DNA of 64,000 nt from Mucilaginibacter cryoferens (GTDB lineage Bacteria > Bacteroidota > Bacteroidia > Sphingobacteriales > Sphingobacteriaceae), in contig NZ_JACHCR010000007.1 in the NCBI RefSeq assembly GCF_014205845.1, positions 62,001 to 126,000 of the forward strand. Direction: 5' to 3'. The notes under the pieces are model-generated. The model was not told where the DNA came from and did no database searches. It saw only the letters and a program-made list of their open reading frames with translations. The translations under genes and the position numbers were made by a program. This document shows positions 24,474 to 32,733 of this stretch, piece by piece. Numbering within the stretch: position 1 is the first letter of the stretch; each line of letters begins with the position of its first letter.

Positions 24474-25190
24474 TTATTTAACAGCTTTGGTATAAATGGC
24501 AAAGCCTTTCTCCCGGGTATTTAATGGGGTCATCCACTTCACATCTTTGCGCTTTACCATATCATTCAAGGTGTTTGCCGGCACAGCTTTTTTATGGTCA
24601 ACAGATACCGAATCTGTGGCAGAGCCCAGTTTTATCCATCCGCTGTTATTGGCTATGTAATAGTTATCTTCAATATTTAAAAACACCTTTTGGTTGCCTG
24701 CTTTTGCAAGTAACAACTTTTCGTCAAAGTTTTTTTGCTCCTTAACTTTGGCAAAGTTTTGCAATACATTGTTATAAGTTAAATAATTTCCCACGTTAGC
24801 GCTATTGGAAACTTCCGAAAAAGGTATCCCAGCGCCAGGTAGCCGGCTTAATCCAAAATACATAATAGTTTGAGTACCTCCGGGCAGGTTGCCCCAGTTT
24901 TCGCGTTGTGTAAAGCTGGCAAAGCCGCCTTTTGTTATTTTTAAGCTAAACTTAATAGGCCCTGTTTTACTGTACTCCAGTTTTATTTTATAGTACCCAT
25001 TTTTATCCGTAACCCCTAATAGCTGGTTATCATCATTAAATATTTTGGCCGCCTCTACCGGCAGCATAGTTTTAGCATCAACAATTAAACCCGCGAAATT
25101 TATTGGACGGATAACCGTGCCCTGTCCATATACCTGCGGAATTGTAATTAACGTATAAGCTATAATAAGTCCGATAATATACTTTTTCAT
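24474..25190 (-). CDS. Exported protein with carboxypeptidase-regulatory-like domain
   Basis: 238 residues. There is a signal peptide MKKYIIGLIIAYTLITIPQ with cleavage near VYGQ. Residues about 30-110 form a CarboxypepD_reg-like beta-sandwich (FAGLIVDAKTMLPVEAAKIF, then LLGVTDKNGYYKIKL), the module usually found at the start of TonB receptors. Here it is alone, with a C-terminal part of unknown fold. It is probably periplasmic. No operon partner is visible. Confidence 0.75.
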   Translation of the reverse strand: MKKYIIGLIIAYTLITIPQVYGQGTVIRPINFAGLIVDAKTMLPVEAAKIFNDDNQLLGVTDKNGYYKIKLEYSKTGPIKFSLKITKGGFASFTQRENWGNLPGGTQTIMYFGLSRLPGAGIPFSEVSNSANVGNYLTYNNVLQNFAKVKEQKNFDEKLLLAKAGNQKVFLNIEDNYYIANNSGWIKLGSATDSVSVDHKKAVPANTLNDMVKRKDVKWMTPLNTREKGFAIYTKAVK

Positions 25191-25521
25191 GGTTAAATAT
25201 ATAGTGCAATTTAATTAACATACTTCAAAAGTGGTGTTGCTATTGTTATATTTTATATGGTACAATATCCGGCGCCCGATGATGCCGATTCCTTAGCTGT
25301 TGGGCCATTTAATTTCTCCACAAAGCGCGTATCCCGCTGGGTCATTTATAGCCAATTAATCTTTTAGTGTATCAAAGGGATAAGGCTTTACAGGCACTTT
25401 TCCCTCCGCTTAAGTCATTAGCCAAACACTCTCTAAAATATTTTGCCGCTAAAAGAGTTATAATTACATCCTGATTGACAACTAATAAGCAGGATTTTTT
25501 ATTTTTGCGCGTATACTCTCC
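25191..25521. other. Intergenic stretch, no gene seen
   Basis: It separates two divergently transcribed genes. Apart from the promoter-like pair at 25475-25507 I see no structure. Confidence 0.4.
25475..25507 (+). promoter_or_regulatory. Promoter candidate for the lipocalin-like gene
   Basis: TATTTTTG (25500-25507) matches TAnnTTTG exactly. TTG at 25475-25477 is 22 bp upstream, slightly longer than the usual 19. The start codon is at 25522. Confidence 0.5.
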
Positions 25522-26043
25522 ATGAAAAACAAACTTCCATTATTCCTTGTTCTTGGTTTAGTTGCTATCAACCTGCTCAGTAACTCGTGCAAAAAGGATA
25601 ATAATAGCAATATTCCGCACCTGCTTACCAGCGGCGTATGGCAGGTGGCATCTATACAAGTTTATAATTACCTGGGCAATACACAGGTTGGCAACCCCGA
25701 TACGCTGAACGACTCGTGCCAGAAAACGCAATTCTTTACTTTTAATACCGACAATACCTGTTCTTATACCAACTTCGATTGCCTCGACCAAACCACCAAA
25801 GGCACCTGGACGTTAACCCCCAACAGACTATACTTCTCTTCAGATATGGTGGCTAAGGATACCATAGCAGGTGGCAAGCAAAGCACCGAAATGCCTTTTA
25901 GCAATACGCAGATAGTTAACCTGGGTACATACTCGCTGGTATTACAAACGGGCGATGTGGAGCCCAATTATTCGGCAACAAAAAAGCGGCGTGTAGTACG
26001 TTATGGATTTATAAGGCAAAAAAGCACAACAATTACTAATTAA
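25522..26043 (+). CDS. Lipocalin-like lipoprotein
   Basis: 173 residues. The lipoprotein signal MKNKLPLFLVLGLVAINLLS ends in a lipobox before Cys23 (SNSC), so it is lipid-anchored. The mature part starts with HLLTSGVWQVASIQVY and contains FTFNTDNTCSYTNF and TKGTWTLTPNRLYF. This strand pattern, with the GxW near the start, is what is annotated as lipocalin-like in Bacteroidota. Ligand and role are unknown. It is 126 bp upstream of purN without a visible terminator, but they are not obviously functionally linked. Confidence 0.75.
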   Translation: MKNKLPLFLVLGLVAINLLSNSCKKDNNSNIPHLLTSGVWQVASIQVYNYLGNTQVGNPDTLNDSCQKTQFFTFNTDNTCSYTNFDCLDQTTKGTWTLTPNRLYFSSDMVAKDTIAGGKQSTEMPFSNTQIVNLGTYSLVLQTGDVEPNYSATKKRRVVRYGFIRQKSTTITN

Positions 26044-26169
26044 AATACGTAAAATTTTATATTTGAAGTATAATTGAACAGTTTGTTATTTAATTACAGG
26101 GGGCATGCATAAAACCATTACAAAAACAAGTCGCCTGGCTTCATCACCTTTGAAAAAGCATAAATTTTA

Positions 26170-26748
26170 ATGAAGAAACGAATTGCCATTTTTGCTTCGG
26201 GCTCGGGCTCAAACGCTCAAAAAATTATGGAGCATTTTAAACGCAATGCCGAAGCCGAAGTTGTACTGATACTTACCAACAACCCGCAGGCATATGTATT
26301 GCAACGTGCCGACAATTTTGAAGTTCCATCGCACATATTTACCCGTCACGAATTTTTTGAGACCGAGGATGTGATCCGCCTGTTGAAAAACCTCCAGGTT
26401 GATCTTATTGTACTGGCCGGTTTTTTATGGTTGGTACCAGGTTCGTTGTTAAAGGCGTTCCCCAACAAAATCATCAACCTGCACCCTTCCCTGCTGCCCA
26501 AATACGGTGGCAAAGGGATGTACGGCGATAATGTACATAAAGCCATTTTAGCGGCCGGAGAAGAAGAAGGCGGTATTACCATCCACTTTGTAAATGAGCA
26601 GTTTGACGAAGGCGAAGTTATTCACCAGTCGAAATTTAAAATTGAACCCGGCGATAACCTGGAGATGATAAAATTTAAAGGTCAGCAACTGGAGCACCTT
26701 CATTTCCCTAAAGTGGTTGAAGGCCTGTTGAAGAAGATGAAAAGCTAA
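26170..26748 (+). CDS. purN: Phosphoribosylglycinamide formyltransferase
   Basis: 192 residues, normal length. It transfers the formyl group from 10-formyl-tetrahydrofolate to GAR in purine synthesis. Visible landmarks are the N-terminal IAIFASGSGSNAQKIMEHF (phosphate binding), LAGFLWLVPGSLL, the catalytic Asn/His region IINLHPSLLPKYGGKGMYG, and ITIHFVNEQFDEGEVIHQ with the conserved Asp. It starts at ATG 26170. It is not in a cluster with other pur genes here. Confidence 0.97.
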   Translation: MKKRIAIFASGSGSNAQKIMEHFKRNAEAEVVLILTNNPQAYVLQRADNFEVPSHIFTRHEFFETEDVIRLLKNLQVDLIVLAGFLWLVPGSLLKAFPNKIINLHPSLLPKYGGKGMYGDNVHKAILAAGEEEGGITIHFVNEQFDEGEVIHQSKFKIEPGDNLEMIKFKGQQLEHLHFPKVVEGLLKKMKS

Positions 26749-26866
26749 TAAAGAGGGGCTACCCCTGTCCTTTTAAGCTTATTTTAGAAGTGGTCTAAAA
26801 AAATCTAACAAAATATTGCGAGTTGTGAAATCCGTGACCTTCGACCGGAAAATGACATCTAAAATT

Positions 26867-26955
26867 GTCATCCTGGAGGCACGAAGGATCTATTCGTCTG
26901 CTGTACGCGCGAAGAACCATGGCGGATAATAGATTCTTCGTAATCAGAATGACAA
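26867..26955. repeat. Dispersed palindromic repeat, copy 2
   Basis: Matches 16115-16205: gtcatcctgg at one end, agaatgac at the other, and the arms cacgaaggatctattcg and ggataatagattcttcg. Confidence 0.8.
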
Positions 26956-27003
26956 GCGTTTTCTAACTTGTAATGGGTAGCAATGAGGGATTCACCTATC
27001 CTT

Positions 27004-29364
27004 CTAAAAATTAGCTATTAACGATACACCATAAGTACGTGGGTTACCTAAGTGCGTTGCGCCAAAATCATAAGCATAGTCAATAGCTTTTTTATTGGCA
27101 ATATTGCTTTCCCACAAAAACAAGCTATAGTTTTTGGTATCGATGCCTACCCTCGCGTTAAATTTACTGTAGCCTTTTTGCTCAATGGTGTTTGCCAGGT
27201 CAAAGTACTGATCGCCAAGGTAGCGCCATTCGCCGCGGGCTACCAGTCTCATTTTTTGTGAGGTACCAAGCGCGTAGCCATATTGCAGGGCCAGCATACT
27301 GGTTACATTGGGTGTATAAATTTGTTTGTTGCCTTTTAAATCAACTATCGCGCCGTTATTGCCGATAGCCAGATCGGTGTAACGGGCATGGGTGTAGCCA
27401 AAATTATAATCAAATTCGAGGCCCTTAACCGGCGTAGCGTTCAACTCCAGTTCGGCACCTTTACTGCTTAACTTACCTGCATTTTTTGTAACAGTAATAG
27501 CATCCGGCAATATCAGGGTTGGCACTTGCGCATCTGTTACCCTTGTATAAAACACGGCTATGTTGGCTCGTAATTTATTATCGAAAAAGTTATTTTTTGA
27601 TCCTACCTCATAGTTATTGCTGTACTCGGGTTTAAAAGTATACAGCGGCGGCGATGATGGATCTGAGCCCAACTCGGTAATACCGCCGGCTCTAAAACCA
27701 CGACTGTAAGTGGCATAAAGGTTGTTATTGGCCGATAAATGATAAGCTAAATTAAGTTTTGGCGAGAGTGCTTTAAAATTCGCCGAAGATGAAGTATCTG
27801 AACGGGTAACAGTGGCATCACCACCATTTGGCTGAAACTCGCCTTTTATACTTTCTTTTTTATGTTCATGATCGTAACGCAAACCTGCGGTAATATCAAA
27901 CTCATCACTAACTGTGTAGGTTGCCTGGCCATAAACAGCTACGCCGAAGTTTCTGTCGATATTGGTATTGATGCTGGTAAAATTACTTATCGGCGATCCT
28001 ACCGCTGCTGCATCGGCACCAAAATAGGTTCCCTGTTTGTTAGGTGCATAGTGGTAAAAACCATAAGCGCCTGCGGTCCATTTTAATTTTGATGTAGATG
28101 AGGCCGGTGAGGTAAAGCGAAACTCCTGAATGCCGGTACGCACTTTATTCCAGTCGCCACCATAGTTGTTTACTACAGATACGGCATCGATAGGCGAAAA
28201 ATCGCCATCAATAGGCGTAGTATAATACCGGTTGTTAACCTGGTATGATGACTGCGAGGTAAAGTCAAAATCGCGGCCCGAGTAGTTGACAGCCAATGAA
28301 GCATGAAAGGTATTATCAATCATTTTGGTGGTAGCATTCTGATCTACCTGGTAAGGCTTGCTCAACGCATCGGCCGGCGAACCGGCGAGCGCAAATGCCC
28401 CGTTATTGCGGTTGTTATAATTTTTAACATTCAGCGTAAAAGCCAGCTTTGAGGTGGCCAAAAATTTGAGGTAATAGTTGCCTAAAAAAAAGTGTTGTTT
28501 ATCAAAGTGGGTATTGTTAAACGTATTGGTATAAAAACCATTAAAGCCCGAGTAAACACCGGCCACGCCTAAAAACAATTTATCTTTTATCAGTGGTGCT
28601 TTTATGCCCAATGTAAAACGCTCTTGCCCATAGTTACCAAAATCCAGCCCGGCAAAACCGCTTAAGGTGTTGGAGGGTTGTTTGGTAATGATATTGATAA
28701 CGCCACCGGTGGCGTTACGGCCATACAAAGTTCCCTGCGGACCGCGCAGCACCTCTACCCTATCCACATCAAGCAATTGAGGGATGTAAGTATCCAAACC
28801 GTATTGATTTACCCCATCAACATAAGTAGCCACCGCCGGATCATACGATGTGGTAACAATGCCCCTGATACCGCTTACCGTACGCCCATCGCCAGGCCCT
28901 GCCGAGTTAAGGTTGGGGGCGATGGCGGTCAGATCTTTCAAGTCCCAAATGCCGTAATCTTTTAATTGCTTGGCCGATAGCGTGGAGATACTAAAAGGCA
29001 CCTTTTGGGCATCCTCTTCGTATTTTTGGGCAGTAACGGTAACCTCATCCAACTGCCTGCTATCGTCCTTTAGCTGTATGGTAACAAACTGCGACGCCCC
29101 AGTCAATACAATCGATTGATTTTTAGAAGCATAACCCACCGCGCTGATATGGATGATGTAATTACCCGGGATAAGATTACTAAGCGAAAACTTACCTTCC
29201 TTATCGGCAATAGTATGGTAATTGGTATTAAGCAGGTAAACGGTTGCCCGGGGAATGCCCTGGCTTTTTTGGTCGGTAACGGTACCTGATAGGCTGGCTA
29301 CAGTTTGCGCTTTAACCGAAATAAAAAGTATAAACAATACAAAAAGAGCAAGTGTTTTTTTCAT
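27004..29364 (-). CDS. TonB-dependent outer-membrane receptor
   Basis: 786 residues. The signal peptide MKKTLALFVLFILFISVKAQ is followed by a carboxypeptidase-regulatory domain (about 22-110: SLSGTVTDQKSQGIPRATVY). The plug domain (about 120-230) contains VEVLRGPQGTLYGRNATGGV and INIITKQP, and a 22-strand barrel ends in the aromatic terminus GVSLIANF. The layout, with the RGPQGTLYGRNATGG box, resembles ferric-siderophore or vitamin-type receptors rather than SusC proteins. There is no SusD partner or transporter nearby. The substrate is unknown. Confidence 0.95.
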   Translation of the reverse strand: MKKTLALFVLFILFISVKAQTVASLSGTVTDQKSQGIPRATVYLLNTNYHTIADKEGKFSLSNLIPGNYIIHISAVGYASKNQSIVLTGASQFVTIQLKDDSRQLDEVTVTAQKYEEDAQKVPFSISTLSAKQLKDYGIWDLKDLTAIAPNLNSAGPGDGRTVSGIRGIVTTSYDPAVATYVDGVNQYGLDTYIPQLLDVDRVEVLRGPQGTLYGRNATGGVINIITKQPSNTLSGFAGLDFGNYGQERFTLGIKAPLIKDKLFLGVAGVYSGFNGFYTNTFNNTHFDKQHFFLGNYYLKFLATSKLAFTLNVKNYNNRNNGAFALAGSPADALSKPYQVDQNATTKMIDNTFHASLAVNYSGRDFDFTSQSSYQVNNRYYTTPIDGDFSPIDAVSVVNNYGGDWNKVRTGIQEFRFTSPASSTSKLKWTAGAYGFYHYAPNKQGTYFGADAAAVGSPISNFTSINTNIDRNFGVAVYGQATYTVSDEFDITAGLRYDHEHKKESIKGEFQPNGGDATVTRSDTSSSANFKALSPKLNLAYHLSANNNLYATYSRGFRAGGITELGSDPSSPPLYTFKPEYSNNYEVGSKNNFFDNKLRANIAVFYTRVTDAQVPTLILPDAITVTKNAGKLSSKGAELELNATPVKGLEFDYNFGYTHARYTDLAIGNNGAIVDLKGNKQIYTPNVTSMLALQYGYALGTSQKMRLVARGEWRYLGDQYFDLANTIEQKGYSKFNARVGIDTKNYSLFLWESNIANKKAIDYAYDFGATHLGNPRTYGVSLIANF

Positions 29365-29475
29365 TTAATTGGTGTAATTGGTATGTGTAGTTTTAACACG
29401 TAGATATAATTGCCAATTATAACAAACGGTAAACAATTAACTACATACCCAACACAAATATTACTTAATAATAGC

Positions 29476-30384
29476 TTATTCGTTTAACATAAACTTGCCT
29501 ACACCATCGGCTGGCTTCCAATTGTTGCTCGGCTCATAATAATGCCACAGCAGGGCCGGTACTTTTTTGATAAGCAAACCGGCCTCGTTACCGGCTCCCC
29601 AGCTTTGATCGGTATTATGGTTGGTGATAATCGAAAACACATAATCGCCATGCGGGGCGTTAACCAGTACAGTTTCGGACCGCGATTCATCAACAGCGCC
29701 CTGTTTAGATATAGTGTGTACATAGGGTGGTATCTGCGATAGCGCGTGCTCATCCCAATAAATGCGCCCCATATTGCGATACATGCGTTCGCTGGCCGCA
29801 GGGCTTATAGCCGTTCCCTGCCTTATCATGGTAAACAGGCGGCACATCTCGTAAGGTGTACTTACTCCCCAACCATAAATTTTGCGGATAGCCTCGCGCC
29901 CTGCCACCCGCGAGTTTACCCGCATCACTTTAAAACCGTTTTGTTGCAGCCAGTTGTTAATATAATCGCCGCCAACCAGTTTTTGCAGCCACAGGCTGGC
30001 TGTATTATCGCTCATGGTTATCATCAGCATGGCTACTTTACTCAATTGCACGGTATCCTTATCTTTAAAAGAGCCCAGAATATCCTCACCTCCATATAAA
30101 AGCGAATCGCGGTAAACCAGTTTTTGGTTATAATGCAGCTCACCCTTTTCTATCTTATCCATCACCCCACACTGAATGCTTACCTTAATCATACTGGCCG
30201 TAGGGAACAATGTATCGGCATTAATAGCAACCGTTTCACCGGTTTTAAGATTTTGCGCGTAGATGCCAACCTGCCCGTGAAAACCTTTTATGGTTTCCTG
30301 TAATTGGGTAGTAAGCTTTTTATCGGTTTGGGCAAAGGCGGCGGTAGTGATGAGCGTGAAGATGGCGAGGAGTTTGAGTTTCAT
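29476..30384 (-). CDS. Class A beta-lactamase-fold serine hydrolase, exported
   Basis: 302 residues. Signal peptide MKLKLLAIFTLITTAAFAQ. The penicillin-recognising motifs are present: Ser64-x-x-Lys67 (TASMIKVS), Ser125-Asp-Asn127 (MSDNTAS) and Lys227-x-Gly229 (SKQGAVDE). The omega-loop ExxLN of true class A enzymes is not visible; the corresponding region reads RVAGREAIRKIYGWGVSTP, with Glu164 the only candidate general base. Hydrolysis of beta-lactams is therefore uncertain; it may be a peptidase or esterase. It is monocistronic. Confidence 0.85.
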   Translation of the reverse strand: MKLKLLAIFTLITTAAFAQTDKKLTTQLQETIKGFHGQVGIYAQNLKTGETVAINADTLFPTASMIKVSIQCGVMDKIEKGELHYNQKLVYRDSLLYGGEDILGSFKDKDTVQLSKVAMLMITMSDNTASLWLQKLVGGDYINNWLQQNGFKVMRVNSRVAGREAIRKIYGWGVSTPYEMCRLFTMIRQGTAISPAASERMYRNMGRIYWDEHALSQIPPYVHTISKQGAVDESRSETVLVNAPHGDYVFSIITNHNTDQSWGAGNEAGLLIKKVPALLWHYYEPSNNWKPADGVGKFMLNE

Positions 30385-30467
30385 GGCGGTATGCTGTTGA
30401 AAGACTAAGTTATTAAAATGGGGTTTAAATATTTAGATTTGTTGTTTCTTAAATACATGAATAAAAA

Positions 30468-30560
30468 CGTCATTGCGAGGCACGAAGCAATCCTCAACTT
30501 AAAGAGTTGAATTGCATGCCCGATCTACCTATCGGGGATTGCTTGACACCTCGCAATGAT
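30468..30560. repeat. Palindromic MITE/REP-like element
   Basis: Ends cgtcattgcgagg and cctcgcaatga are complementary. Inner arms cacgaagcaatcc/ggattgcttga, with aactctttaa-type and cgatct/cggg inner hairpins, give a long imperfect palindrome. It is related in design to 16115 and 26867. Confidence 0.8.
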
Positions 30561-30635
30561 ACAATTTTAAGCTATTGACTATCAGTTTTTTAAATTCCTA
30601 ATGCACGAGATACAATTAGAGTCTTCACCGTTTTG

Positions 30636-30744
30636 TTCCCCTCTCGAGAGGGGGCGGGATGGGAAGCGCGGTGGCAGGGGTGTGTTTTTCCGCGTTTCAT
30701 TGCGCGTACATAAACACACCCCTCCGCCCCTCTCGAGAGGGGAA
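30636..30744. repeat. Palindromic element with CCCCTCTCGAGAGGGG ends
   Basis: Arms at 30636-30656 and 30724-30744 each contain the 16-bp palindrome CCCCTCTCGAGAGGGG. Inside, ggggtgtgttt (30677-30687) pairs with aaacacacccc (30712-30722). It is non-coding and MITE-like. Confidence 0.85.
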
Positions 30745-30890
30745 TCGCACATTCCCACCACTTTTTTAGAGAGGCCCCCATTATTATTTCGTCCACAACT
30801 ACCCATTTGCAACCACGTCATTACTGTTTTTTCCAGGTATCACTGGTGGGTACCCGTAATGACGGTGCAGAGAAAGGGGTATAAAATTAT

Positions 30891-31934
30891 ATGAAATACC
30901 TGCGCTGGCTTCTATTTCCCTTCTCGCTCATTTATGGCCTGGTGGTTATTATCCGTAACCGGTGTTATGATGCAGGATTTTTTAAAAGCACCTCATTTGA
31001 TCTGCCTGTTATAGTGGTGGGCAACCTTGATGTTGGCGGCGCAGGTAAAAGCCCCATGACAGAGTACCTTATCCGCCTGTTTAAAGACCAGTATAAGCTG
31101 GCTACACTTAGCCGGGGCTATGGCCGCAAAACCAAAGGATTTTTATTAGCCGATACCCCTCCAAATGCTTCGGCTATTGGCGATGAGCCAGCCCAGTTTA
31201 AAAGCAAGTTTCCGGATATTACCGTGGCTGTATGCGAGAAGCGGGTTGAAGGCATTGAAAGGTTAAAATATAAAAATCGCCCCATTATTTTAGATGATGC
31301 CTATCAGCACCGTGCACTTAAACCGGGCTTCAGTATTTTATTGTTTGACTATGGCAGGCTAAGCGAGCCGCGTTTATTGCTGCCTGCCGGTAACCTGCGA
31401 GAATCATTCAATGGGCGTAAAAGGGCCGATATGATCATTATAAGCAAATGCCCGACGACATTAGAGGACAACGAACGGGCAAGGATTATTAAACGTATAA
31501 AACCATTCGCTCATCAGCAGGTATTTTTTACAGCTATAACCTATTTGCCCCTGCATAATATGGATGGCGCAACTGTTTACCAAAACATTGATGAGCATAC
31601 CACCGTGTTTGTACTTACAGGCATTGCCAATCCCGCACCTTTATTAGCGCACTTAAAAAAGCTTAGCGGCCATGTTAATCATCACAATTATCCCGACCAT
31701 CATCAGTTTAGCTTAAAAAATATCAGTAAACTTGCCGATGATTTTTTTGCCTGCACATCACAAAAAAAACTGATCATCACAACAGAAAAGGATGCGCAGC
31801 GTTTAGGGGAACAGGAATTGCAACCGGCCATAAAAAAACTGCCCGTTTTGGTATTGCCAATAGGTATTAGCTTTTTAAACAACGGCAAACAGCAGTTTGA
31901 TAATTTAGTAACCGAATATGTTAGACAACATTGA
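30891..31934 (+). CDS. lpxK: Tetraacyldisaccharide 4'-kinase
   Basis: 347 residues, normal for the family. It phosphorylates the 4' position of the lipid A disaccharide at the inner membrane. The N-terminus LRWLLFPFSLIYGLVVIIRN is the membrane-associated helix. The Walker A loop GNLDVGGAGKSP is at residues 45-55, followed by LSRGYGRKTKG and DDAYQHRALKPGFSILLFDY (Walker B and catalytic His region). The next gene overlaps its 3' end by 17 bp, giving the operon lpxK-punA-porin. Confidence 0.96.
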   Translation: MKYLRWLLFPFSLIYGLVVIIRNRCYDAGFFKSTSFDLPVIVVGNLDVGGAGKSPMTEYLIRLFKDQYKLATLSRGYGRKTKGFLLADTPPNASAIGDEPAQFKSKFPDITVAVCEKRVEGIERLKYKNRPIILDDAYQHRALKPGFSILLFDYGRLSEPRLLLPAGNLRESFNGRKRADMIIISKCPTTLEDNERARIIKRIKPFAHQQVFFTAITYLPLHNMDGATVYQNIDEHTTVFVLTGIANPAPLLAHLKKLSGHVNHHNYPDHHQFSLKNISKLADDFFACTSQKKLIITTEKDAQRLGEQELQPAIKKLPVLVLPIGISFLNNGKQQFDNLVTEYVRQH

Positions 31935-32733
31935 AAGCACCGCCCGGTATATTAAAAACCGTATAGGCGATTTTGAACCCGAAGTGGGTATAATTTTAGG
32001 CACAGGTCTGGGTGGCCTGGTTAAGGAAATAGTAGTTGAAAAACAACTGATGTACTCCAACATCCCCGATTTTCCTATCTCTACCTTAGAGTTTCACTCG
32101 GGCAAATTAATATTTGGTACGCTTGGTGGCGTAAAGGTGGTAGCTATGCAGGGCCGTTTGCATTATTACGAGGGCTACAATATGCAACAGATCACCTTCC
32201 CCGTTAGGGTAATGAAATACCTGGGTATTAAAACCCTGTATGTTTCAAATGCCAGCGGATCATTAAACTCCAACTTTAAAAAGGGCGACCTAATGGTTAT
32301 TGCCGATCATATTAACCTGCAACCGCAAAACCCGCTTGTTGGGCGTAATTATGAGGAACTTGGCCCCCGTTTTCCGGATATGAGCCAGCCATACAAGCGT
32401 ACATTAATTGATAAAGCTTTAAGTATTGCTGCGGCAAACAATATTACCTGCCATAAAGGAGTTTATGTTGCTGTAACCGGCCCCAATTTAGAAACCAAGG
32501 CCGAGTACACTTATTTAAAAATAATTGGCGGCGACGCTGTTGGCATGAGTACCGTACCCGAAGTTATTGTTGCAAACCATATGGGCATACCCGTTTTTGC
32601 CATATCGGTATTAACAGACGAGGGCTTTACCGATGTGCTGGAGCCGGTATCATTAGAAGAAATTATAAGAGTTGCCGAGGAGGCCGAACCAAAGCTTACC
32701 CTCATCCTCAAAAATCTGATAGCAGGTAATTAA
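31918..32733 (+). CDS. punA: Purine nucleoside phosphorylase
   Basis: 271 residues, trimeric-type PNP (class II). It splits inosine or guanosine with phosphate to base and ribose 1-phosphate for purine salvage. Landmarks: EVGIILGTGLGGLVKE (phosphate loop), the phosphate-binding MQGRLHYYEGYNMQQITFPV, YVAVTGPNLETKAEY (purine site), and GMSTVPEVIVANHMGI. It starts inside the end of lpxK (17-bp overlap) and overlaps the porin start by one base, so the three genes are translationally linked. Confidence 0.97.
   Translation: MLDNIESTARYIKNRIGDFEPEVGIILGTGLGGLVKEIVVEKQLMYSNIPDFPISTLEFHSGKLIFGTLGGVKVVAMQGRLHYYEGYNMQQITFPVRVMKYLGIKTLYVSNASGSLNSNFKKGDLMVIADHINLQPQNPLVGRNYEELGPRFPDMSQPYKRTLIDKALSIAAANNITCHKGVYVAVTGPNLETKAEYTYLKIIGGDAVGMSTVPEVIVANHMGIPVFAISVLTDEGFTDVLEPVSLEEIIRVAEEAEPKLTLILKNLIAGN

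Larger units (their letters stand above)
30385..30890. other. Intergenic stretch filled by two repeat elements
   Basis: No gene is supported; frames in this stretch are produced by the repeats at 30468-30560 and 30636-30744. Confidence 0.7.

Noticed and set aside
27004..29364. SusC-type polysaccharide receptor
   Set aside because: Shorter than SusC proteins, no SusD partner, and the plug box RGPQGTLYGRNATGG fits siderophore or vitamin-type receptors.
30582..30894. ORFs of 68-97 codons on both strands
   Set aside because: Produced by the CCCCTCTCGAGAGGGG element; Arg/Pro-rich mirror-image translations show there is no coding selection.
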